Made by a program: the position numbers and the translations under genes. From an uncultured Pelagimonas sp. (lineage in GTDB: Bacteria > Pseudomonadota > Alphaproteobacteria > Rhodobacterales > Rhodobacteraceae): a stretch of 64,000 bases of DNA. The DNA lies in assembly GCA_947497905.1 (NCBI GenBank), contig CANMIH010000014.1, positions 1 to 64,000 on the forward strand. The letters are read 5' to 3'. Shown here piece by piece: positions 56,973 to 64,000 of this stretch. Numbering within the stretch: position 1 is the first letter of the stretch; each line of letters opens with the position of its first letter. The notes beneath the pieces are model-generated. The model had not been told where the DNA came from. It ran no database searches and saw only the letters and a list, made by a program, of their open reading frames with translations.

Positions 56973-58955
56973 ATGACCACAAGCTTTGCTCCCCTTACCG
57001 TCGCTATCGGCGATCTCGTCCCGCATCCCGCCAATGTGCGCAGCAACGCGCCGGAAACCTATGACCCCGAAAACATCGCCCATCTGAAGGCCAGTATCGC
57101 TGTGCTGGGCCTGCTCCAGCCGCTTCTGGTTCAGAAGCTTGACGGCAAATATGCTGTCCTCGCCGGTGGCCGGCGCCATGCAGCCCTGAAGGAGCTGATC
57201 GCTGACAAGGCCAGCAAGGGATTCACGGCGAAAACCAAGGTCGACTGCCGCCTTGTCCCTGAGGAGTGCGACGTCACCACGGCGCTGTCGCTCGCCGAGA
57301 ACATCACCCAGGCACCGATGAATGCCATCGACGAGTTCGAGGCCTTCGCCCGGATGATGGAGGTCGACGGCCAGACGCCCGAGACGATCGCAAAGACCTT
57401 CGGCGCCACGGTGGCGGCCGTGAAAGGCCGGTTGCGCTATGGCCTTATCCACCCCGACATCCGCGCCGCGGCCCGGGGCAAGGTGATCACGCTCGACACG
57501 ATGAAAGCCTTCGCCGAGCACCCGAGCCAGGAGGCGCAGCGCGAGGTCTTCGAGGCGCTCACGAAGGACGGCGGCTATCTGCAGGCCTACACGGTCCGTC
57601 AGGCGCTCAAATCCCGCGGTGTGCAGGTCAGCGATGATATCGGGGCTTTCGTGCGCGCGGACTACGAGGCCCGCGGCGGCGCCGTCGCGGCTGACCTTCT
57701 GGAAGAGCATTCCGTGCTGGAGGATGCAGCGCTGGTCGAAACCATCCTGCTCGAGAAGCTCGGTGCCGCCGCCGAAGAGGCCCGCATAAAGCTGGGCTTT
57801 GCCTGGGCCGATGCGATGGTCCGCTATGATTACGCGACCATGGCCGACTACGGCCACGTTTATCCCGGCCCGATCGAGCCTGATGAGGCTGCGCAAAAGC
57901 GCATCGATGAGATCACCGCCGAACTCGAGAAACTGCAGCTCGAGATGGAGGATGAGGGGCTCGAGGACGGTGCCTACAACGCGCTTTACGAGCGCGTGGA
58001 CGCCTTGGAAGAGGAAGCCCGCGACCTGCAGGAGGCCTACAGCGCCGAGGACTTGGCCCGTGCAGGCGTGGTCGCGTCCTGGTCGAGTGGTCAGGTGATG
58101 CTCCATATCGGCCTCGTACGCCCGGAGGACACCGTAAAAGCGGAGGGCACGCGCGGCGCCTCGAGTAACCAGACGGGGGAAGAGGCCCCTGACCCGGGCG
58201 AGATCAGCTACCCGGCCTCGCTGGCTGAGGACCTCAAGACCGAGCGAGCCATGGCGCTTGGGGCCGCGATGGCGCTGCATCCGGAGGCCACGCTGGATCT
58301 GACGCTCTTCAAGCTGGTCAGTGACGTTCTGGCCAGCGGCATGAGTGTCACGCAGGCGATCAAGATCGATGCCCGCAAGGAATACCGCAGCCATGCCAAG
58401 ATGGACGAGATCGACGAGACCTCGCTCGAGCAGGTGGCGGCGGCGCATGATGCACTTGATCTCTCCTGGCTCGATGACGCCCGCGCGCCCGCCGATCAGT
58501 TCGCGGCGTTTCGCGCGCTGGAGGCCGGCGAGAAGGCCAAGCTCGTGGCCTATGCCACGGCCAGCACCACGCAGTCCTGCTTCGCGCGGGACCGCCAGCG
58601 CGACAGCCTGATGCATGCGTTCGAGATCGAGATCATGCCCGACATCCGCGCCCACTGGACGCCGAATGCGGCGCTCTTCAACCGCTTCAAGAAGGCATGG
58701 CTCCTGAAAATCCTCGGCGAGGATCTGGGTCTCGCCCAGGAGGCGGTGACACTGGCCTCTTCGAGCAAGAAGGAGATCGTCACCTTCTGCGACAAGCTCT
58801 TTGCCGAGCCCTTCGCCACGCTGACGGACGCGCAGCGCGCTGCCGTGGCCGCCTGGTGCCCGCCCATGATGCAGACCGCCGGTGTCGCCCGTGATGAGGC
58901 GGAGCCCGCTGCGGAAACCCCCGAGCCTGACAGCGAGGTCGCGCAAGCGGCTTGA
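56973..58955 (+). CDS. ParB-like nuclease/partition-domain protein
   Basis: Predicted 660-residue cytoplasmic protein. Residues 8-120 form a ParB/Srx-type domain (IGDLVPHPANVRSN, VLAGGRRHAALK, ALSLAENITQAPMNAIDEFEAF) followed by an HTH (IAKTFGATVAAVKGRLRYG, about residues 140-158), a long acidic coiled-coil region (about 300-360) and an unassigned C-terminal domain. Such large ParB-like proteins are encoded on roseobacter and Sphingomonas plasmids in addition to RepB; they may be transcription regulators or DNA-protection proteins. RepB is the partition protein here. Confidence 0.85.
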   Translation: MTTSFAPLTVAIGDLVPHPANVRSNAPETYDPENIAHLKASIAVLGLLQPLLVQKLDGKYAVLAGGRRHAALKELIADKASKGFTAKTKVDCRLVPEECDVTTALSLAENITQAPMNAIDEFEAFARMMEVDGQTPETIAKTFGATVAAVKGRLRYGLIHPDIRAAARGKVITLDTMKAFAEHPSQEAQREVFEALTKDGGYLQAYTVRQALKSRGVQVSDDIGAFVRADYEARGGAVAADLLEEHSVLEDAALVETILLEKLGAAAEEARIKLGFAWADAMVRYDYATMADYGHVYPGPIEPDEAAQKRIDEITAELEKLQLEMEDEGLEDGAYNALYERVDALEEEARDLQEAYSAEDLARAGVVASWSSGQVMLHIGLVRPEDTVKAEGTRGASSNQTGEEAPDPGEISYPASLAEDLKTERAMALGAAMALHPEATLDLTLFKLVSDVLASGMSVTQAIKIDARKEYRSHAKMDEIDETSLEQVAAAHDALDLSWLDDARAPADQFAAFRALEAGEKAKLVAYATASTTQSCFARDRQRDSLMHAFEIEIMPDIRAHWTPNAALFNRFKKAWLLKILGEDLGLAQEAVTLASSSKKEIVTFCDKLFAEPFATLTDAQRAAVAAWCPPMMQTAGVARDEAEPAAETPEPDSEVAQAA

Positions 58956-58965
58956 GTCCTCATGC

Positions 58966-58997
58966 GACCCGCGCGAAGTATTTCGCGCGCGCGGGTC
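58966..58997. terminator. GC-rich hairpin after the ParB-like gene
   Basis: GACCCGCGCGAA and TTCGCGCGCGCGGGTC pair over about 12 bp with a small bulge. It lies 11 bp past the stop at 58955 and lacks a T-run. Confidence 0.45.
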
Positions 58998-59029
58998 GAT
59001 CCTCTCATACCCAACGGAAAGACATCTCC

Positions 59030-59623
59030 ATGGCTATTCTCAAGTTCTCTGCCTCCGCTGTCGCGGCGCAAATTGCCCATGCGCGCGCCTGCAAAACCTT
59101 CCTGCCCAACTGGAACGGACCCGTGGACAGGCCCGCCCTGATCCTCATCGTCGGCAATGGTGTGCATCTGCGCTCCAACGGCATCGATGGCACGACCACC
59201 CATATCGTTACCACCGAGCAGGCCGATCCTTCCTTCGCCTTCGCCGACGGCATGAACCCGTTTCGGGACACCGACTGGATGGCGCAGCGCCGCATGGCGT
59301 TTCGTGATCTGACCGGCCAGTTCTACACCGACATCCTGGATGACGTGCAGGTGCTCATCGACCGGGGGCGAGGGGCCATCCGGCTCGCCACCGATGGCCA
59401 CAGCATCCGCGTCTTCGTGCGCCGGGCCTCGGATTATCTCATCGGCGGAACCTACGAAGTGCCCTCGGGCCTCGGCGGCACCTTCCGGGTCATCCTCAAG
59501 GATGCCTGCGACACCTTCGCGATCGTGCAGAACTGCGGCAATTGCGAGGATTTCGACGCCATGCAGCCCTATCGCGTGCCGCTCGATGCGCTGATGGAAA
59601 TCGATGACCGGAGGGCGGCGTGA
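59030..59623 (+). CDS. Conserved plasmid protein of unknown function
   Basis: Predicted 197-residue soluble protein with a repeat of beta-strand patterns (PALILIVGNGVHLRSNGIDG; ADGMNPFRDTDWMAQRR) reminiscent of DUF3085-type plasmid proteins; assignment uncertain. Two Cys pairs near the end (CDTFAIVQNCGNCEDF). Overlaps the start of the next gene (TGATG). Confidence 0.65.
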   Translation: MAILKFSASAVAAQIAHARACKTFLPNWNGPVDRPALILIVGNGVHLRSNGIDGTTTHIVTTEQADPSFAFADGMNPFRDTDWMAQRRMAFRDLTGQFYTDILDDVQVLIDRGRGAIRLATDGHSIRVFVRRASDYLIGGTYEVPSGLGGTFRVILKDACDTFAIVQNCGNCEDFDAMQPYRVPLDALMEIDDRRAA

Positions 59624-60276
59624 TGGGTTGGCTCTTCTATACCGATCGCCGCATCCAGACCTACGCGGATGAGAAAGCGGAGATTGCCCGGCTCTGCACC
59701 TCTCATGGCGAAAGGCGCAAGACGGAACTGGTCAAAGCCTGCAAGGTGGGTTCGACTTGGTACGCGGCGGCAAAGGTCACAAATATCGACGGCACCCCTG
59801 TCGAAGACACGACCTATGTCACCGATGCGGATGGCTCCATCACTTTCGCCGCCGTATTCCTCACCCGATACGATGACGGCTGCTGGGGCTACAAGGACAT
59901 GGAGGAAAGCGCTGGCCCGAATGAATCTCGTGCTCCCCTTGGGCTGATCGTGCTCCTCTCCGACCTGAAAGACCCGGACAGCTACGCCCAGGACTGGCGT
60001 CAGCGCTGCCGGGATTGGGCGTCGATCCCGGACTACGAGGAAGGCGACAAGATCAGGCTCGCGGCCCCTGTGACGCTCACCGATGGCAGCACCTGCCAGA
60101 TTGTTACCGCGACGTACTACAAGCGGGGGCGGCAAAAACGCCGCTGCTACCGCATCGAGGAAACCGGTGGGCTCGTACGCCTGTCGAAGGCCTCGCTTGC
60201 GGGCTCAGAGCTGCTCAGCTCCGCAAAGGGCGCGGCCAGTCCTGTGCTGGCGGAGTTCCTGGCGGGGCGAAATTAG
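59623..60276 (+). CDS. Conserved plasmid protein of unknown function
   Basis: Predicted 217-residue soluble protein starting MGWLFYTD and containing TYVTDADGSITFAAVFLTRYDDGCWGYKDMEES, a pattern I associate with DUF6927-like proteins of alphaproteobacterial plasmids; not certain. A GTG at 59620 is an alternative start. Translationally coupled to the preceding gene. Confidence 0.65.
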   Translation: MGWLFYTDRRIQTYADEKAEIARLCTSHGERRKTELVKACKVGSTWYAAAKVTNIDGTPVEDTTYVTDADGSITFAAVFLTRYDDGCWGYKDMEESAGPNESRAPLGLIVLLSDLKDPDSYAQDWRQRCRDWASIPDYEEGDKIRLAAPVTLTDGSTCQIVTATYYKRGRQKRRCYRIEETGGLVRLSKASLAGSELLSSAKGAASPVLAEFLAGRN

Positions 60277-60333
60277 GTCCTGCGCCGGACGGTTCATCGA
60301 CCTGCCCGGCGACAGCAGATGCTGCGGCTTGTC

Positions 60334-60362
60334 TTGACAAGGCAATGCAAATGCATTACCTA
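60334..60362 (+). promoter_or_regulatory. Promoter/operator of the prlF-yhaV toxin-antitoxin operon
   Basis: TTGACA (60334-60339), 17-bp spacer, TACCTA (60357-60362). The spacer contains the perfect palindrome AATGCA-AA-TGCATT (60344-60357), flanked by GG and CC, which is the likely autorepression site. Confidence 0.75.
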
Positions 60363-60400
60363 TCGCGGGCAGCAAAGCCCCTTTTCTTCAGGAGACTGCC

Positions 60401-60727
60401 ATGACAGCCCTCGCACAAGATGTCTCGAAACTCACGGATCGGTATCAGACGACCGTGCCGGCGGGTGTGCGCAAACAGCTCAAGCTGGGCAAGGGCGACC
60501 AGATTCGTTACTGCACCGAGCCGAGTGGCAGGGTCTATATCGAGCCCGTGCGCAGCGACGAGGAAGATCCCGTGCTCGGAGCCTTTCTCGATTTTGTCGA
60601 GGCCGATATCAAGGCGCATCCGGACCGCATTCGGGCTTTCGATGGGGCTTTGCATGACCGTCTTGCAGCACTGGTCGGAGACGTTGATGTCGATCTCGAT
60701 GCGCCGCTATCGCTCGAGGATGAATGA
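60401..60727 (+). CDS. prlF: PrlF-family antitoxin
   Basis: Predicted 108-residue antitoxin. Residues 9-50 form an AbrB/MazE-like swapped-hairpin DNA-binding domain (LTDRYQTTVPAGVRKQLKLGKGDQIRY), the acidic C-terminal half (DVDVDLDAPLSLEDE) would wrap the toxin. ATGA overlap with yhaV. Confidence 0.88.
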   Translation: MTALAQDVSKLTDRYQTTVPAGVRKQLKLGKGDQIRYCTEPSGRVYIEPVRSDEEDPVLGAFLDFVEADIKAHPDRIRAFDGALHDRLAALVGDVDVDLDAPLSLEDE

Positions 60728-61242
60728 GCGGCGATAGCGTGCCCGCCCAAGCGCCCCTTGTCGTGAATGGATGGTCGATTTATGCGCACCCACTCTTTCT
60801 GGACCAGCTCGAAGGGCTGGTCGAGGAGGTAGAGGCGCGTAAGGCTCGCGATCCCAAGACCTGGCACAAGAAAAACCCGACGAAACGGCTGGCCGCCATC
60901 TTCAAGCTGGTCACCGAGGCCATACCTGCAGATCCGGGTGCCGCCGCCTTCCGGCAAGGCGGCACACTCGGCGATCACCGCAAGCACTGGTTCCGGGCGA
61001 AATTCTTCCAGCAGTATCGGCTGTTCTACCGGTTCAACAGCGATGCGAAGGTCATCGTGGTGGCATGGGTGAACGACGACAAGACCCTGCGCGCCTATGG
61101 CAGCAAGACGGATGCCTATGCGACGTTCAAAGGGATGCTGGAAGATGGCAACCCACCTGACAATTTCGACGCGCTCTTGAAAGAAGCTGCAGCGGCAGGC
61201 AAGCGGTTCGAGAAATCCCTTGAAGCGGTGCCCGATCGGTAA
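60724..61242 (+). CDS. yhaV: YhaV-family ribonuclease toxin
   Basis: Predicted 172-residue toxin of the RelE-like YhaV family: WSIYAHPLFLDQLEGL at the start, KNPTKRLAAI, and the core FRAKFFQQYRLFYRFNSDAKVIVVAWVNDDKTLRAYGSKTDAY. YhaV cuts mRNA in ribosomes. With PrlF it stabilises the plasmid. Confidence 0.9.
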   Translation: MSGDSVPAQAPLVVNGWSIYAHPLFLDQLEGLVEEVEARKARDPKTWHKKNPTKRLAAIFKLVTEAIPADPGAAAFRQGGTLGDHRKHWFRAKFFQQYRLFYRFNSDAKVIVVAWVNDDKTLRAYGSKTDAYATFKGMLEDGNPPDNFDALLKEAAAAGKRFEKSLEAVPDR

Positions 61243-61336
61243 GTGGGCCAGCTTGCTATGACCCTTTGGCATTATCATTTACGACGCCACGCTCGAAGAT
61301 GTAGCATCGGCTGATAATGCGGTCGGAGAAAGCACA

Positions 61337-61501
61337 ATGAATGAGACGGAAAAGGATAGGCAGCACCTCGGTCTAGAGGAGCAATGCGCGCCTGACCTGA
61401 CGGGGCACCGTTTCCCAATTGCTGTGCGCGTTGCAGACATGCCCGATGACCTCGGCAAGCTGCTGGATATCGGGCTCGAGGAGCATTTCCGTGGCCGCTG
61501 A
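61337..61501 (+). CDS. Small hypothetical protein
   Basis: Predicted 54-residue acidic protein (MNETEKDRQHLGLEEQC, ending LEEHFRGR). Overlaps the following small gene by 11 bases. Coding is suggested by the overlap and by codon use; no family recognised. Confidence 0.4.
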   Translation: MNETEKDRQHLGLEEQCAPDLTGHRFPIAVRVADMPDDLGKLLDIGLEEHFRGR

Positions 61502-61643
61502 AGCGAATTCTTATGACACGTGGTTTTGCGCGCAGGTGCAGGCCGCGCTGGAGGATGCACGCTCGGGAACATCTCAGGTTCAGGTGATGCAGGCCGCACA
61601 GGCATTGATTGATGCGAAGCGGCAGGTCGAACCCAAGTCCTGA
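61491..61643 (+). CDS. Small antitoxin-like (RelB/ParD-stabiliser type) protein
   Basis: Predicted 50-residue protein from GTG at 61491. SYDTWFCAQVQAALEDARSG followed by VMQAAQALIDAKR resembles the C-terminal toxin-binding part of ParD/RelB-type antitoxins (YDxWFRAKVQEALxDPRP). No matching toxin follows. It may be a free antitoxin or a remnant. Confidence 0.5.
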   Translation: MAAEANSYDTWFCAQVQAALEDARSGTSQVQVMQAAQALIDAKRQVEPKS

Positions 61644-61684
61644 CCAAGCCTTTGAGGTCGGCGCGGTCTGACTACGTCACCCTG

Positions 61685-61705
61685 AAAAGCGAAAGCGGGC
61701 TTTTT
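61685..61705 (+). terminator. Short terminator before the methyltransferase/helicase gene
   Basis: AAAAGC, 8-base loop, GCTTTT with a T-run. The stem is short; the same GCGGGCTTT element recurs at 56390, so it may be a module-boundary repeat. Confidence 0.45.
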
Positions 61706-61745
61706 GTCCTTTGGAACTCAGACCCTGATCCAAAGGAAAATCCCC

Positions 61746-64000
61746 ATGTCCAAACCCAGAACGGCCAACCCGGCTCTCGCAATCTCCGAAGCCGATCTCG
61801 CCTCTGCCCTCGCGCAAATCGGCACGGAGGTCGATGACCAGCCCCTGCGCAGTTCAGCGCTCGCGCGTATCATGCGCGAGGCGTTTCATGGCAGCGATGC
61901 CGGTGGCGCCTGGGACTGGCGCATGGCCTATGACATGATGCAGGCAGCGGCTGTCCAGGTGCTGCTGCGTGGGAACGGCGCGGCAGGTGACACCGCCGCT
62001 GCAAGGCTACTTGCCTCACGGCTCCTGACGGAAACCCGCCGGTCAGAGCAGCAGATCCGGCTACAGCAGTTTTCCACGCCGCTGCCATTCGCGGCGCTGG
62101 TTTTGCGGGCCGCGGCGATCCGCAAGGGCGAGACCGTTCTGGAGCCCTCGGCTGGCACCGGTGCCCTGGCTGCTTTCGCCGCCCGGGCCGGTGCCACGCT
62201 TCTGCTCAACGAGATCGACCCCTTTCGCCAGCGCCTCCTGCGCGCGGTTTTCGGCGGCGAGGTCACAGGCCATGACGGCGAGCATATCGATGATCTGCTG
62301 CAGACGCCGGTTCTACCCGAGGTCGTGGTGATGAACCCGCCCTTCGCCTCCTCGGTCGATCGCTCCCGAGACAAGCACATCGCCGCCAAGCATCTCATCG
62401 CGGCTGCAAAGCGCCTGGCACCCGGCGGGCGGCTGGTGGCGATCATGCCGCCGGGATTCACGCCCGAACGCGATGCCGCGCATTGGTCCCGCGCCTGCGG
62501 TCTCCTGACGCCGCGATTGGCGCTGACGATGCCGGGACAGGTCTATCGCAAGCTCGGCACCTCTGTCGAAACCCAGCTGATGGTCTTCGACAAGGTGCAG
62601 GAGGACGGCGAAATGATCCGCGCCAGTGTCCGGGACTTGGATGAAGCCCTTCCTTTTGTCGACGCAGTTGCCGCGACCCGGCCCGAGATGCGCCCCGTCC
62701 AACGGGCTGAAGCGATCCCTCATGCGCGACCGATCGTTCCATCATCTGCCCCGCGCAAGACCGCTGCTGCGCCTGTCGCCGCCTCCAAATCTCGGGCCAA
62801 TGCCGTTGTCCCGCTCACTTTCAAGAGCCTCGATATCCCGCGCGACAACACGCCCATCTCGGACATCTATGCGCGCTACCGTCCGCAGCGGATCGAGATC
62901 GCGGGTGCGCAAGAACATCCCACGCCGCTCGTCGAGAGCATCGCCATGGCCTCGGTTGCCCCGCCCATGCCCTCAAACACGGGCAGTGATGACTTGCGCC
63001 TGCCCGCACGGTTGATCGAGGAGGGACATCTCTCCGAGGCGCAGCTGGAAACCATCATCATGGCGCATGACGCCCATGGGCGCGACCTGCCGGGTCGGTT
63101 CGCGATCGATGACGACCAGACCAAGCTGACGCGCGCCGATGATGATCCAGACGCACGTGCCTATCGCCTTGGCTATTTCCTCGGCGACGGCACCGGTTGC
63201 GGCAAGGGGCGCGAATGCGCGGGGCTCATTCTCGTGAACTGGCTGGCCGGGCGCAGAAAGGCGATCTGGGTTTCCAAATCCGCCACGCTCATCGAGGACG
63301 CCATCCGCGACTGGACCGATCTCGGCGGCTCGCCAGCCGACATCCAGCCGCTCTCAAAATGGAAACCGGACCAGTCCATCCCGATGGGCGACGGCATCCT
63401 ATTTGTCACCTACGCCACGCTGCGGTCCGCGGGCAAATGCGGCACCACGCGACTGAGCCAGATCCTCGCCTGGATGGGCGAAGACTTTGAAGGCGTGCTG
63501 GCCTTTGATGAGGCCCATGCCATGCAGAACGCGGCCGGGTCCGAGCAGGGCAGGGGGGTCAAACCCTCCCAGCAGGGCCTTGCTGGCCTCCGGCTGCAAC
63601 TGGCAGCACCCCGCGCTCGCGTCTTCTACATTTCGGCCACGGGTGCGACGAGCGTCCACAACCTCGCCTATGCCGCGCGCCTGGGGCTCTGGGGGCAGGG
63701 CCCCGAATACCCCTTCCCAAGCCGCGAGAGCTTCGTTTCTGCGATGGAAGCCGGCGGCGTGGCTGCCATGGAGGTGGTCGCGCGCGATCTCAAGACGCTC
63801 GGGCTCTACACGGCGCGTGCCCTCAGTTTTGATGGGGTGGAGTATGACGTGCTCGAACACGCGCTGACCCCGGCCCAGATCGAGATCTACGACGCATACG
63901 CGGGTGCTTTTCGGATGATCCACCACAATCTCGAAGCGGCGCTGACTGCGACCGGCGTCAACGACGCCTCGGGGGAAACTAATGCGTCGGCCGCACGCGC
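61746..64000 (+). CDS. Strawberry-notch-type helicase fused to an N-terminal DNA methyltransferase domain, 3' end cut
   Basis: The open frame runs off the right edge after 751 codons. Residues about 110-290 are a Rossmann methyltransferase with LEPSAGTGALA (SAM site) and VVMNPPF (adenine-N6 or related catalytic motif IV). Residues about 430 onward are an SNF2/strawberry-notch NTPase with GDGTGCGKGRE (Walker A), LAFDEAHAM (Walker B) and ISATGAT. Such fusions of more than 1,400 residues are frequent on alphaproteobacterial plasmids and phages and may modify incoming DNA. ATG at 61746 lies after AAAGGAAAATCCCC. Confidence 0.9.
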   Translation, partial: MSKPRTANPALAISEADLASALAQIGTEVDDQPLRSSALARIMREAFHGSDAGGAWDWRMAYDMMQAAAVQVLLRGNGAAGDTAAARLLASRLLTETRRSEQQIRLQQFSTPLPFAALVLRAAAIRKGETVLEPSAGTGALAAFAARAGATLLLNEIDPFRQRLLRAVFGGEVTGHDGEHIDDLLQTPVLPEVVVMNPPFASSVDRSRDKHIAAKHLIAAAKRLAPGGRLVAIMPPGFTPERDAAHWSRACGLLTPRLALTMPGQVYRKLGTSVETQLMVFDKVQEDGEMIRASVRDLDEALPFVDAVAATRPEMRPVQRAEAIPHARPIVPSSAPRKTAAAPVAASKSRANAVVPLTFKSLDIPRDNTPISDIYARYRPQRIEIAGAQEHPTPLVESIAMASVAPPMPSNTGSDDLRLPARLIEEGHLSEAQLETIIMAHDAHGRDLPGRFAIDDDQTKLTRADDDPDARAYRLGYFLGDGTGCGKGRECAGLILVNWLAGRRKAIWVSKSATLIEDAIRDWTDLGGSPADIQPLSKWKPDQSIPMGDGILFVTYATLRSAGKCGTTRLSQILAWMGEDFEGVLAFDEAHAMQNAAGSEQGRGVKPSQQGLAGLRLQLAAPRARVFYISATGATSVHNLAYAARLGLWGQGPEYPFPSRESFVSAMEAGGVAAMEVVARDLKTLGLYTARALSFDGVEYDVLEHALTPAQIEIYDAYAGAFRMIHHNLEAALTATGVNDASGETNASAAR

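Noticed and set aside
56922-58946. Long open frame (674 codons) on the minus strand opposite the ParB-like gene
   Set aside because: It mirrors the plus-strand gene, has Arg/Gly/His-rich low-complexity composition and no recognisable domain, while the plus strand has ParB and HTH motifs and a ribosome-binding site.
1-64000. tRNA and rRNA genes
   Set aside because: No cloverleaf-like sequence with conserved GTTCGA-type T-arm in a fitting context and no rRNA stretch was noticed by eye; this was not a computed search.

Overview
The window looks like part of a large alphaproteobacterial plasmid or chromid, most likely from Rhodobacterales (roseobacter/Paracoccaceae type). The main reasons are a complete repABC replicon with an antisense-RNA locus between repB and repC, GC-rich coding sequence, many Tat-exported periplasmic proteins, and an accessory backbone (ArdC, DUF1612/HTH protein, ParB-like protein, strawberry-notch/methyltransferase fusion) typical of plasmids in that group. 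Both window edges cut genes: a small mer-operon gene on the left and the strawberry-notch protein on the right.

Region by region: 1-1963 is a mercury operon (merT-merP-orf-merF-orf, divergent from merR). 2130-7738 holds a nickel/cobalt-type module: HupE/UreJ protein, membrane-anchored partner, His-rich protein, CsoR-family regulator, NreB-like MFS exporter. 7746-33490 is a dense copper/periplasmic-stress island: two P1B-ATPases, CopZ, CueR, an extra Lgt, DUF302 and Met-rich EF-hand proteins, a NicO transporter, two multicopper oxidases, three L,D-transpeptidases, DsbB, five cytochrome-type or small secreted proteins, ScsC and ScsB. 33519-40867 has ccmFGHI behind a two-component system and SHOCT gene, with a divergent rhodanese. 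40908-46860 holds an ion-channel-like protein, a CueR-box operon (membrane protein, TVP38 protein, CDF transporter, sterol-desaturase-like enzyme, CopG/DUF411), a Crp/Fnr regulator and a lone Rieske gene. 46930-64000 is the plasmid backbone: DUF1612/HTH protein, serine resolvase, repABC, Fic protein, ArdC, ParB-like protein, PrlF/YhaV toxin-antitoxin and the methyltransferase/helicase.

Three regulatory codes can be read directly. (1) Six MerR/CueR-type promoters with a 19-bp spacer and a TTCC..GGAA-type dyad precede copA, copZ, the second Cu-ATPase, the DUF305 operon, the TVP38/CDF/CopG operon and petA. (2) Tandem heptamers (TGTANC-like, 10-bp period) abut the -35 element of three promoter regions: the two-component system with its divergent rhodanese, the EF-hand gene, and the 30774 gene. 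They are good candidates for the response-regulator site. (3) A Hg-type MerR promoter controls mer.

The main hypothesis is that the island does more than pump or oxidise copper. It also carries second copies of envelope-maturation steps known or suspected to be copper-sensitive: lipoprotein acylation (lgt), peptidoglycan L,D-cross-linking (three LDTs), disulfide formation and isomerisation (DsbB, ScsB, ScsC), the last stage of cytochrome c maturation (ccmFGHI) and the Rieske subunit. The CueR-type box in front of petA and the twice-repeated LDT/multicopper-oxidase/Dsb layout are the strongest sequence support. The functional reading is inference.
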